Counted from the stretch's first letter, positions 1 through 5,759 are shown. The stretch: 8,173 nucleotides of DNA from Parcubacteria group bacterium SW_4_49_11 (GCA_003021915.1 PXOY01000014.1:1-8173); one strand, 5' to 3'. Numbers and translations: made by a program. Notes: a model not told the origin generated them from the letters alone.

Positions 1-74
1 ATTTTGAAATATAAATTGTGAGATGGCCTCGAGAAGGTAGCATATAGAATTAGAGCAGCCTAAATTTTTTGCGT

Positions 75-194
75 AATCGCAGGGAACGTTCAACGCCAGC
101 GGGATGTTGCGATTGGCAGTCCCCTGAAAATAGGCTTTCGATAGAAAGCCGTAAAAAACACCACGTGTTTTTTAAGTGACCGTAGTAATTCGAG
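75..194 (+). repeat. Structured repeat, copy A
   Basis: First of five related elements. Stem P1 pairs AATCGCA (75-81) with TGCGATT (108-114). Its loop holds the conserved GTTCAACGCCAG (88-99), whose GCC can pair with GGC at 115-117, directly 3' of P1, giving an H-type pseudoknot. A conserved linker ending GAAAATA leads to hairpin P2, GGCTTTC (133-139)/GAAAGCC (144-150) with loop GATA. After a single unpaired G comes hairpin P3, TAAAAAACAC (152-161)/GTGTTTTTTA (165-174), then AGTGACCGTAGTAATTCGAG. Strand is chosen because the P2 loops (GATA, GTTA, GTAA-like) resemble GNNA tetraloops on +. On - , P2 is followed by TATTTTC and looks terminator-like, so the strand is not certain. From the linker onward it is nearly identical to copy D. 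Confidence 0.8.
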
Positions 195-217
195 AGAAGG
201 GAGGTTAAATTTGTAAT

Positions 218-415
218 GAAAACTCCATCCCCCTTCGGGGCCCTTCCTCTTTAAAAAGAGGAAGACACAACCTGTTTTCCTCCGTAATAGCTGTTCAACG
301 CCAGAACAAGAAGAGCTATTGGCAGTCCCCAGGAAATAGGAAGCCGTTAGGCTTCCGTAAAAACCGGAGGTTTTTAAGTGACCGTAGTAATTCGAAGTGC
401 CCGTGGTAAATCGAG
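218..415 (+). repeat. Structured repeat, copy B, with 5' double-hairpin module
   Basis: A 5' module carries a small GC hairpin, CCCC/GGGG around TTC (229-240), and a ten-bp hairpin, CTTCCTCTTT (243-252)/AAAGAGGAAG (255-264). The core follows: P1 AATAGCT (286-292)/AGCTATT (314-320); loop motif GTTCAACGCCAG (293-304); pseudoknot GCC/GGC (321-323); P2 GGAAGCC (339-345)/GGCTTCC (350-356) with loop GTTA; one unpaired G; P3 TAAAAACC (358-365)/GGTTTTTA (369-376). Stem bases differ from copy A but pairing is kept. The 3' tail is doubled: AAGTGACCGTAGTAATTCG (376-394) is followed by AAGTGCCCGTGGTAAATCG (395-413), one like copies A/D and one like copy C. Confidence 0.8.
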
Positions 416-416
416 C

Positions 417-460
417 TTGCGAACATTGCATGTGTATGATAAACTATGTTCGTATATAAT
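417..460 (+). promoter_or_regulatory. Candidate promoter of the rpsU operon
   Basis: TTGCGA (417-422) lies 17 nt from TAAACT (440-445), a plausible sigma70-type pair that starts just after repeat copy B ends. A perfect -10 hexamer TATAAT at 455-460 is the alternative, but it would start transcription at about 467, inside the Shine-Dalgarno sequence, leaving a leader of about 15 nt. The choice between the two cannot be made from sequence. Confidence 0.4.
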
Positions 461-463
461 TAG

Positions 464-472
464 AAAGGAGGT
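464..472 (+). promoter_or_regulatory. Strong Shine-Dalgarno of rpsU
   Basis: AAAGGAGGT lies nine nt before the ATG at 482. It is the strongest ribosome-binding site in the window and fixes the rpsU start. The starts of ftsH, rpsA and rfbC have no comparable site nearby. Confidence 0.8.
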
Positions 473-481
473 CAATTTATC

Positions 482-751
482 ATGGTAGAAGTTCGTAAAC
501 GTGACAAAGAGAGCACGGAGAGTTTGCTCCGCCGTTTTACGCGTCGGGTGAATAACAGTAAGGTTTTGTCTCAAGCCAAAGACGCGCGCTATCGCACAAA
601 AGACAAGAGCAAGAAAGAACAGCGCAAGACGGCAATGAATAGGGAGCAATTCATCAAAGAACGCAAACAGCTCGAAAAAATGGGCAAAGTAGCACCGCAC
701 GAAAAACTCCCGAATAAGTACAAGCTCAAAATTAAGTCCAAATTGAAGTAA
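482..751 (+). CDS. rpsU: Small ribosomal subunit protein bS21
   Basis: Component of the 30S subunit near the platform and the mRNA exit region. In other bacteria it helps mRNA binding during initiation. The 89-residue product is very basic. It shows the family pattern near the N-terminus: acidic ESTESLLRRF, then RRVNNSKVL, then an Arg/Lys-rich helix with YRTKDKSKKEQRK. It is longer than the usual bS21 of about 58-71 residues, the excess being a lysine-rich C-terminal tail (about residues 70-89) ending IKSKLK. The start is set by the strong Shine-Dalgarno sequence at 464-472. It is the first gene of a compact operon, with only two nt before yqeY. The order rpsU-yqeY with ybeY nearby is known from Firmicutes, which supports the call. 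Confidence 0.9.
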   Translation: MVEVRKRDKESTESLLRRFTRRVNNSKVLSQAKDARYRTKDKSKKEQRKTAMNREQFIKERKQLEKMGKVAPHEKLPNKYKLKIKSKLK

Positions 752-753
752 TT

Positions 754-1197
754 ATGTCTTCGATTCAAGAACAGATTCAAGCTGACCTGAAACAAGCTTT
801 AAAGGAAAAACGAACCGAGGAGCGGAACGTACTGCGTAGCGTAATGTCGGAGTTTAAGAACGCTCAGCTCGAAAAAGACACATTTTCGGATGAGGACGCG
901 ATCAGTGTTTTGACGAAATTGGTGAAGCAACGCAAACAGTCCGCCGGAGAGTATCGCGAAGCGGAGCGGACCGACTTGGCCGAAAAAGAAGAATATGAAA
1001 TCGGAATTATCGAGCGATATTTGCCGGAAGCCATGAGCGAGGAAGAGGTCGAGCAAGAGGTGAACGCGGTCATGAACGAATTAGGTGAGGAGGCCGATCT
1101 CGGTACAGTTATGAAACACGTCATGCCTCGCGTCAAAGGGAAGGCGGACGGAAGTGTGGTTCAGCAAAAGGTGCGAGAGAAGTTAGGCATGGCCTAA
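754..1197 (+). CDS. yqeY: YqeY / GatB-like domain protein
   Basis: The 147-residue product matches the YqeY family in length and motifs. It has an N-terminal helical half (IQADLKQALKEK, then RNVLRSVMSEFKNA), the family motif RKQSAGEYREAERTDLAEKE at about residues 59-78, YLPEAMSEEEVE, and a C-terminal GTVMKHVMPRVKGKADGS segment. The C-terminal half resembles the tail domain of GatB in the tRNA-dependent amidotransferase, where it binds tRNA. The role of stand-alone YqeY is not settled, and a tRNA-linked role is inferred from that homology and from the ribosomal neighbours. It starts two nt after rpsU with no clear Shine-Dalgarno, so translational coupling is likely. Its TAA stop shares one base with the ybeY ATG. 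Confidence 0.88.
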   Translation: MSSIQEQIQADLKQALKEKRTEERNVLRSVMSEFKNAQLEKDTFSDEDAISVLTKLVKQRKQSAGEYREAERTDLAEKEEYEIGIIERYLPEAMSEEEVEQEVNAVMNELGEEADLGTVMKHVMPRVKGKADGSVVQQKVREKLGMA

Positions 1198-1613
1198 TGG
1201 AAATTTCCTTTGTTCACTCCTCGTCTGTTGTCTCCCTCAAGCGTTTGAGACAGGCGTGCGAAGCAGTGGAAGATATTGCTGGAAAACGAGAGGGGGAAGT
1301 AAGCGTTGTGTTCGCGGATTCCGAGTATATGGCGTCTCTCAATAAGCAGTATCGGGGGAAAGAGGGGGCTACAAATGTGCTTGCTTTTCCGCTTGGAGAT
1401 GAAAACTCGGACGCAGATTTCTTGGGGGGAGATATTATTGTGTGCGAAGAAAAAGCGTGCTCTCCCGAAAAACAGATCCGAGAGCGATGCGATGAAGAAA
1501 TAGTCTACCTCGTTATTCACGCGCTCCTCCATGTATATGGCTATGATCATCAAACTGAAGACGACTTTGAAACAATGAGTGCTCTAGAATCGCAAGTTTG
1601 GGAGCTTCTCTAA
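1197..1613 (+). CDS. ybeY: Endoribonuclease / rRNA maturation factor YbeY
   Basis: Zinc-dependent single-strand RNase family needed for 16S rRNA 3'-end maturation and ribosome quality control. The metal site HxxxHxxGxDH is intact (HALLHVYGYDH, His108, His112 and His118 of 138). Upstream family motifs are present: YRGKEGATNVLAFP (52-65), corresponding to the usual R-x(4)-TDVLSFP, and LGGDIIVC (76-83). The C-terminal helix after the metal site (DDFETMSALESQV) is also typical. Length is slightly short of the usual 150 or so. The ATG overlaps the yqeY stop by one base (TAATG), so it is co-translated from the rpsU operon. No terminator with a U-run is visible after its stop. Confidence 0.93.
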   Translation: MEISFVHSSSVVSLKRLRQACEAVEDIAGKREGEVSVVFADSEYMASLNKQYRGKEGATNVLAFPLGDENSDADFLGGDIIVCEEKACSPEKQIRERCDEEIVYLVIHALLHVYGYDHQTEDDFETMSALESQVWELL

Positions 1614-1711
1614 AGAAATCGCAAAGATGCGTTGAAAATAACAAATAGATATGTAAAGATGAGCTATAGTTGAAATTCCCATAGCTTCCCTTGTTCGCGC
1701 CTAAGAACTGT

Positions 1712-1739
1712 TTGCGAAAACGTGGGAGCATGATATAGT
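1712..1739 (+). promoter_or_regulatory. Candidate promoter of ftsA
   Basis: TTGCGA (1712-1717), 16-nt spacer, TATAGT (1734-1739). It would give a leader of about 28 nt to the first ATG. The -35 matches those proposed for rpsU, rpsA and rfbC. The rest of the 160-nt gap (1614-1773) holds only a weak inverted repeat AGCTAT (1662-1667)/ATAGCT (1681-1686) that I cannot assign. Confidence 0.5.
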
Positions 1740-1773
1740 AAATCTATACTGTAATATAAAAACACTGACTTGT

Positions 1774-2985
1774 ATGGCGGGAGAGCCGATGGTAACGGGG
1801 GTCGATATTGGTACCTATCTTACCAAAGTTGTGGTCCTCAAACAGCAAAGAGATGACATTCCACCGAGTGTGATCGCGTTGGGAACCAGTTTTACCGAAG
1901 GAATGCGCAAAGGAGTGGTGATCGACGAAGAGGACGTGGCTCAGAGCATTACCAGAGCGGTTCAAGAGGCGCAAGACATGCTGGATGAGACTATTGAAGA
2001 GGCCTATGTGAGCTTTGGTGGAAGTCATATTTCCGCTCACACCAGACGAGAAAAAATTGCCGTTTCTCGAGCAGATGGAGAAGTCTCACCCGACGACGTA
2101 CAACGACTAAAAGAGCATGTTTCACGCCACAAAAGTTCCATGAATAAGAACATCTTGGATGTGAAGGAGAAAAGCTATATGCTTGATGATACCTCCGATA
2201 TTCATGATCCGGTCGGCATGCACGGCATTCGCCTCGAGCTGGAAGGGCTTCTTATTGAAGGAGACGAGTCGGCTCTTAAAACCCATCAAAATGCGCTGGA
2301 GAAGTCGGGCCTTTCGGTCGCCGAAAAACATGTATCCGTGTTCGCGACAGCGGAAGCTGTCCTCACCAAAAAGCAACGCGAGCTTGGAGTGGTGCTCGTT
2401 GATATCGGAGCCTCTACGACTTCGTTGGTAGTGTATGAAGAGCGAACGGTCATTCACCTGGCAGTGATCCCCATTGGCGCTTCGCACATTACTAATGATT
2501 TGGCTATTGGCTTAAAAACTTCTATCGAAATCGCGGAACGCGTCAAAATTAAGTATGGGTACGTCTCGCCCGACCACATTCCGAGCAGTGCTACCAATCG
2601 TATTCAGCTTTCGGAATTTAATCAAGAAGAGACCGCGAGTTTTCCCATCGAATTTGTAGCGGAGGTCATTGAAGCGCGTGTTCAAGAAATCTTTCAGTTT
2701 GTCAATCAAGAACTCGCCGGCGTGGAACGAGAGGGACTTTTGCCGGCAGGTGCTGTGTTAACGGGCGGCGGAGCGAATATTCGAGATATCGTACCTCTGG
2801 CGAAAAGTGAATTGGATCTGCCTGCTCAAGTGGGACAACCCACCAAATTGGAGGGAAACCTTGCTGAGGTTCAAGATCCGTTATTTGCTACCTGTGTCGG
2901 TCTGGCACAGTACGGCATGTTATGTATTGTCCCCGCTAACCGGCTTGATGGGCGGTTCTGGAAAACGATTGAAAGGATGGTTTGA
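1774..2985 (+). CDS. ftsA: Cell division protein FtsA (actin-like Z-ring anchor), frameshifted 3' end
   Basis: Actin-family ATPase that tethers FtsZ to the membrane. Visible motifs are phosphate-1 DIGTYLTK (11-18), RKGVVIDEEDVAQSI leading into the SHS2 (1C) subdomain at about 75-165, phosphate-2 LVDIGASTT (208-216), and adenosine motif VLTGGGANI (328-336). The family tail FATCVGLAQYG (371-381) follows. The frame then ends after RFWKTIERMV. A typical membrane-targeting helix is instead encoded in the +1 frame through 3004 (separate entry), so a frameshift at CCCC 2931-2934 is suspected; the joined product would have about 409 residues. The first ATG has no Shine-Dalgarno. A second ATG at 1789 (residue 6, MVTGVDIG) has GGGAG five nt upstream and may be the true start. 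No ftsZ follows, although ftsA-ftsZ is a common gene order. Confidence 0.9.
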   Translation: MAGEPMVTGVDIGTYLTKVVVLKQQRDDIPPSVIALGTSFTEGMRKGVVIDEEDVAQSITRAVQEAQDMLDETIEEAYVSFGGSHISAHTRREKIAVSRADGEVSPDDVQRLKEHVSRHKSSMNKNILDVKEKSYMLDDTSDIHDPVGMHGIRLELEGLLIEGDESALKTHQNALEKSGLSVAEKHVSVFATAEAVLTKKQRELGVVLVDIGASTTSLVVYEERTVIHLAVIPIGASHITNDLAIGLKTSIEIAERVKIKYGYVSPDHIPSSATNRIQLSEFNQEETASFPIEFVAEVIEARVQEIFQFVNQELAGVEREGLLPAGAVLTGGGANIRDIVPLAKSELDLPAQVGQPTKLEGNLAEVQDPLFATCVGLAQYGMLCIVPANRLDGRFWKTIERMV

Positions 2986-3004
2986 CAACATATTTCCCGA
3001 ATAG
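2930..3004 (+). other. +1-frame continuation encoding the FtsA membrane-targeting helix
   Basis: Read in the +1 frame relative to ftsA, this stretch ends LTGLMGGSGKRLKGWFDNIF-PE followed by TAG (3002-3004). GSGKRLKGWFDNIF aligns well with the C-terminal amphipathic anchor of E. coli FtsA, which ends GSWIKRLNSWLRKEF (recalled from knowledge, not searched). Removing one C from the CCCC run at 2931-2934 joins the frames as GMLCIVP-LTGLMGG. Alternatively, a P-site tRNA on CCC (2932-2934) could slip +1 to CCG. Confidence 0.6.
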
Positions 3005-3076
3005 ATCTACGGTTAATTAGAGTAGCAAGTGTATAGTATTAGTAGTTAGGATTTGGTATTTAGAAGGAAATGTATT

Positions 3077-3110
3077 GATATACGATGGATATACCGTAGA
3101 TATACGGTTG
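3077..3110 (-). repeat. Iteron cluster 1, three GATATAC heptamers at 11-bp period
   Basis: GATATAC occurs at 3077, 3088 and 3099 with four-nt spacers, followed by GGTTG (3106-3110). The 11-bp period places each heptamer on the same face of the helix, as for a cooperative DNA-binding protein. CCGTA-GATA-TACGG (3094-3107) can also form a hairpin. A degenerate single copy, GATCTAC-GGTTA, lies at 3004-3015. Strand is given as the one reading CAACC-GTATATC. Confidence 0.6.
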
Positions 3111-3155
3111 TGAATAGTATATAGAGACTATCTCAAAATTAGAAGACTTCGTCAC

Positions 3156-3335
3156 GAGAACTCCATCCCCCTTCGGGGCCCTTCCTCTTTAAAAAGAGGA
3201 AGACACAAGCTGTTTCCTCCGTAATAGCTGTTCAACGCCAGAAAAAGAGGAGCTATTGGCACTCCCCCGAAAATAGGCCTCCGTTAGGAGGCCGCAAAAA
3301 ACAGAATGTTTTTTGAGTGCCCGTGGTAAATCAAG
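3156..3335 (+). repeat. Structured repeat, copy C, with 5' double-hairpin module
   Basis: Near-duplicate of copy B, with few differences from 3156 to about 3280. The ten-bp hairpin CTTCCTCTTT (3181-3190)/AAAGAGGAAG (3193-3202) is identical to that in B. Core: P1 AATAGCT (3223-3229)/AGCTATT (3251-3257); loop motif ending GCCAG, with GCC able to pair with GGC at 3258-3260; P2 GGCCTCC (3276-3282)/GGAGGCC (3287-3293) with loop GTTA; unpaired G; P3 CAAAAAACA (3295-3303)/TGTTTTTTG (3307-3315). The outermost P3 pair is C-G here and T-A in A, B and D. In this copy only, GGCACTC (3258-3264) could also pair with GAGTGCC (3315-3321). The tail is the GTGCCCGTGGTAAATC form. Confidence 0.8.
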
Positions 3336-3337
3336 AC

Positions 3338-3425
3338 AGGTTTCGGATTGACCTAAAATGCAGTCCACTTTTCGGAAAATAGGCTTTCGTAAAAAAGCCG
3401 GAAGAAACCCGAGGTTTCTTCAGTG
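3338..3425 (+). repeat. Structured repeat, partial or divergent copy C'
   Basis: Keeps the right half of the element: GGAAAATA, P2 GGCTTT (3382-3387)/AAAGCC (3394-3399), one unpaired G (3400), P3 GAAGAAACC (3401-3409)/GGTTTCTTC (3413-3421), then AGTGA, which runs straight into copy D. P3 is quite different in sequence from the other copies yet fully paired. The canonical P1 and the GTTCAACGCCAG motif are missing. A short AGGT/ACCT stem (3338-3341/3351-3354) and possible GGATTG/CAGTCC pairing may replace them, which is speculative. Confidence 0.6.
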
Positions 3426-3540
3426 ATAGACTGTTCAACGCCAGAACAAGAGTAGCTATTGGCAGTCCCCCGAAAATAGGCTTTCGATAGAAAGCCGTAA
3501 AAAACACCACGTGTTTTTTAAGTGACCGTAGTAATACGAG
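3424..3540 (+). repeat. Structured repeat, copy D, abutting the tRNA gene
   Basis: P1 GATAG-A-CT (3425-3432) pairs with AG-CTATT (3454-3460), with a bulged A and a G-T pair. GTTCAACGCCAG (3433-3444) and GGC (3461-3463) give the same pseudoknot option. P2 GGCTTTC/GAAAGCC (3479-3496, loop GATA), unpaired G, P3 TAAAAAACAC/GTGTTTTTTA (3498-3520), tail to CGAG at 3540. The linker, P2, P3 and tail are almost identical to copy A, more than 3 kb away. The last base of the tail directly precedes the discriminator end of the tRNA gene. Confidence 0.8.
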
Positions 3541-3613
3541 TGGATGTGGGTGGATTTGAACCACCGACCTGTCGCTTATAAGACGACCGCTCTAACCCCT
3601 GAGCTACACATCC
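3541..3613 (-). tRNA. tRNA-Ile (anticodon UAU)
   Basis: The minus strand folds into a complete 73-nt cloverleaf: acceptor GGATGTG/CACATCC, D arm GCTC-AGGGGTTA-GAGC, anticodon stem GTCGT/GCGAC around loop CTTATAA, five-nt variable loop, T arm GGTGG-TTCAAAT-CCACC, discriminator A. The loop puts TAT at positions 34-36, so it reads AUA. CCA is not encoded. Most bacteria instead decode AUA with a CAU tRNA modified to lysidine by TilS. tRNA-Ile(UAU) is known from a minority, some of which lack TilS. It lies downstream of ftsH on the same strand. Its promoter is unclear, though GTATATC heptamers at 3620-3637 (read on -) could serve as a -10. Confidence 0.93.
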
Positions 3614-3619
3614 GGCGTT

Positions 3620-3642
3620 GATATACAGGAGATATACGGTTG
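3620..3642 (-). repeat. Iteron cluster 2, two heptamers just upstream of the tRNA
   Basis: GATATAC at 3620 and 3631 (11-bp period), then GGTTG (3638-3642). It forms an inverted pair with cluster 3: the two 23-bp arms match except in three of the four spacer bases. It sits immediately 5' of the tRNA gene in the direction of tRNA transcription, so it could act in or on the tRNA promoter. Confidence 0.6.
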
Positions 3643-3756
3643 GGAACTGAGCACGTAGTAAGGTAGAGAGGGAAAGTCTTTCTTGTTCAGCGCACAAGGA
3701 ATTACGGGAGCCATTTGTGAGCTGCTACTCGCTACGTTTTTAGGCTTCTCTCAAAT

Positions 3757-3779
3757 CAACCGTATATCTGTAGTATATC
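3757..3779 (+). repeat. Iteron cluster 3, inverted relative to clusters 1 and 2
   Basis: CAACC (3757-3761), then GTATATC at 3762 and 3773 (11-bp period). It faces cluster 2 across 114 bp of sequence (3643-3756) in which I recognise no gene or known element. It lies just past the ftsH 3' end. Confidence 0.6.
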
Positions 3780-3794
3780 ATGCCCGTAGGGCAT
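3780..3794 (-). terminator. Small hairpin after ftsH, possible weak terminator
   Basis: ATGCCC/GGGCAT with a three-nt loop, 22 nt past the ftsH stop. There is no U-run on the minus strand, so intrinsic termination is doubtful. It may only stabilise the mRNA 3' end, and read-through into the tRNA is possible. Confidence 0.3.
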
Positions 3795-3815
3795 ATGTAT
3801 CGAATATGAATGCTT

Positions 3816-5726
3816 TTACTCTTCGGGAGAATCACCCTCGCCTTGCTCAGAGGAAGTGTCTTCAGAAGAGTCTGATTCTTCTGCTGGCTCTTCTTCAGCG
3901 GGAAGCAGGTTCTCGCCGTTCATAATACGTTCAAAATCCGGCTTTTCGATCGTTTCAAAGTGCATAAGATGTTCGGCCAATCGTTCGAGTTCGTTCGGAT
4001 GGTCACGGATAACGCGGGTGGCTTCTTCGTACGCGTTTGTCATGATATTTTTTACTTCCGCATCAATCATCTCGAGTGTCTGTTGGCTGTACATGTTGGG
4101 TTCTTCTTCGGATAGTCCGGAACTGTTCTGGTAGTGCACTGGTCCCAGTTCGTTACTCATACCGAATTTCTTGACGAGTTGGTTCGCCGTTTCGGTCGCT
4201 TTCTCAATGTCATTTGAGGAGCCATTGGTGATTTCGTTAAAGTACACCTGTTCCGAGGCATACCCTCCGAGTGCTCCCGTAATAGAGGCGAGGAATTCCG
4301 GCTTCGTCTGTAAGTTTTTCTCTTCGGTCGGTAGCTTCATGGTATATCCGCCCGCCTGACCGCGAGAAACAATCGTAATTTTTTGGACCGGATCGGCGTG
4401 ATCGCTGTAGTGGAAAACGATGGCGTGTCCCGCTTCGTGATAGGCAACAACACGCTTTTCTCGCTCGGTTATCACTTTGCTTCGTCGTTCGGGGCCCATG
4501 AGGACCTTATCAATCGAATCAAGAATGTTGCGCTCGGAAATACGCTTTGCGCCTTGACGAGCCGTGAGAATGGCTGCTTCGTTCAAGAGGTTTTCGAGAT
4601 CGGCGCCGGCAAATCCAGGGGTCCGTTCCGCCACGCGCCTCAGCTCGACATCGTCGGCTAAGGGTTTGTTTTTCGCGTGAATTCCAAGAATTTGACGACG
4701 TTCTTCAATATCAGGCAGGTTGAGCATGATGCGCCGGTCGAAGCGGCCAGGGCGCAGAAGAGCGGGGTCCAGAACGTCCGGACGGTTGGTAGCGGCTAAG
4801 ACGATGAGTCCGGAGTTGGGTTGGAACCCATCCATTTCCACGAGAATCTGGTTGAGCGTTTGCTCTTTTTCGTCGTTTCCGCCGCCCATACCGCTACCGC
4901 GGCGCCTACCGATGGCGTCTAGCTCGTCTACAAAGATCAGCGCGGGGCTCTGCTGGACCGCGGTCTTAAAGAGATCGCGAATGCGACTCGCGCCCACACC
5001 GACAAACATCTCCACAAATTCTGAACCGGAGGTGTAGAAGAAGGGAACTCCCGCCTCATTCGCGATGGCACGCGCCAGAAGGGTTTTTCCCGTTCCGGGG
5101 GGGCCTACGAGGAGCACTCCTTTCGGAATCTTGCCTCCCAGTTCGTTAAATTTTTGCGGATCGCTTAAGAACTCCACAATCTCATACAGCTCATCTTTTG
5201 CTTCTTTGAGACCTGCAATGTTAGCAAACGAAAGATCGTTCTTACTTTTATTGTCGGGTGTGATGACGCGCGCTTGTGATTTACCAAACGGCATGCCTTG
5301 CATACCACCACCCCCGCGACTCGCTCGTCGGATAAGATAGAACAGAATACCCACCAGAATCAGAATGGGGATCAACTGGATGGCGATCTGTCCGAGGGTA
5401 CGCCGTACCTCATTCTTTTTGATTTTGATGTTTACTCCGGCTAAGGTGGATTCGGACACTCCGTAGTCCTTCAACGCTTCTAAAAACGTACCGCCGGACT
5501 CTTTCTCGGCTTTTTTCTTTTGCCCGCTGTCTTTCAGCGTGGCCGTCACCGTGTCGTTCTCCACGACCACCTTTTCTACGTCGTCGTCCTTGACGTCTTG
5601 GTAAATTTCGGAAATATTTACTTCCGAGACATTTTGTGCTTGCTGTTGACTTATGTAGCCAGCTAACGCTATAAGTCCGATAAGAGCAATAATACCGACC
5701 GTGAGATTCGTAACGAGTTTTTTCAT
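3816..5726 (-). CDS. ftsH: ATP-dependent zinc metalloprotease FtsH
   Basis: Membrane-bound AAA+ protease that extracts and degrades misfolded membrane proteins and regulatory proteins. The 636 residues are in canonical order: TM1 (about 8-25), extracytoplasmic domain (26-111), TM2 (about 114-133), Walker A GPPGTGKT (208-215), pore loop FVG (241-243), Walker B IFVDELDA with Asp267 and Glu268, second region of homology [18 protein letters not shown] (314-331), protease HEAGH (430-434), and SSNDIEKAT with Asp506 as likely third zinc ligand. The last 28 or so residues are strongly acidic (Glu/Ser-rich, ending EGDSPEE). It starts 33 nt after the S1 stop on the same strand, so co-transcription with rpsA is likely. 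No Shine-Dalgarno precedes its ATG. Confidence 0.97.
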   Translation of the reverse strand: MKKLVTNLTVGIIALIGLIALAGYISQQQAQNVSEVNISEIYQDVKDDDVEKVVVENDTVTATLKDSGQKKKAEKESGGTFLEALKDYGVSESTLAGVNIKIKKNEVRRTLGQIAIQLIPILILVGILFYLIRRASRGGGGMQGMPFGKSQARVITPDNKSKNDLSFANIAGLKEAKDELYEIVEFLSDPQKFNELGGKIPKGVLLVGPPGTGKTLLARAIANEAGVPFFYTSGSEFVEMFVGVGASRIRDLFKTAVQQSPALIFVDELDAIGRRRGSGMGGGNDEKEQTLNQILVEMDGFQPNSGLIVLAATNRPDVLDPALLRPGRFDRRIMLNLPDIEERRQILGIHAKNKPLADDVELRRVAERTPGFAGADLENLLNEAAILTARQGAKRISERNILDSIDKVLMGPERRSKVITEREKRVVAYHEAGHAIVFHYSDHADPVQKITIVSRGQAGGYTMKLPTEEKNLQTKPEFLASITGALGGYASEQVYFNEITNGSSNDIEKATETANQLVKKFGMSNELGPVHYQNSSGLSEEEPNMYSQQTLEMIDAEVKNIMTNAYEEATRVIRDHPNELERLAEHLMHFETIEKPDFERIMNGENLLPAEEEPAEESDSSEDTSSEQGEGDSPEE

Positions 5727-5759
5727 ATTCGGGGGTTAGAGAGAGTGTAGAAGAATAGT

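Noticed and set aside
216..254. A 12-codon ORF (MKTPSPFGALPL) with a good upstream AAGGGAGG, resembling a leader peptide
   Set aside because: In the near-identical module of copy C the frame is kept but no start codon or Shine-Dalgarno is present, so translation is not supported. The frame conservation follows from general sequence identity.
75..415. Integron attC sites
   Set aside because: The elements have several separate hairpins and lack the paired RYYYAAC/GTTRRRY core sites at their ends. No cassette ORFs lie between them.
90..431. Minus-strand ORF of 113 codons over repeat copies A and B
   Set aside because: It is built from the repeats. The same peptide (LLRSLKKHVVFFTAFYRKPIF) appears in the minus ORF at 3331-3564 because copies A and D are alike. 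The changes between copies preserve base pairing rather than protein sequence, and there is no ribosome-binding site or family match.
2974..3004. UGA recoded as glycine (code 25) so that ftsA reads on past 2985
   Set aside because: Frame-0 sequence after the TGA has no resemblance to an FtsA anchor, whereas the +1 frame does. No other gene in the window needs UGA recoding.
3156..3540. CRISPR array
   Set aside because: The repeats are long, unequal and variable in their stems, spacing is irregular, and no unique spacers of constant length separate them.
3331..3564. Minus-strand ORF of 77 codons across copies C, C' and D
   Set aside because: Repeat-derived, and its N-terminus runs into the tRNA gene. 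There is no coding signal beyond an open frame.
3683..3925. Plus-strand ORF of 80 codons near the ftsH 3' end
   Set aside because: Overlaps the ftsH C-terminus antisense, has no ribosome-binding site, and shows no recognisable protein features.
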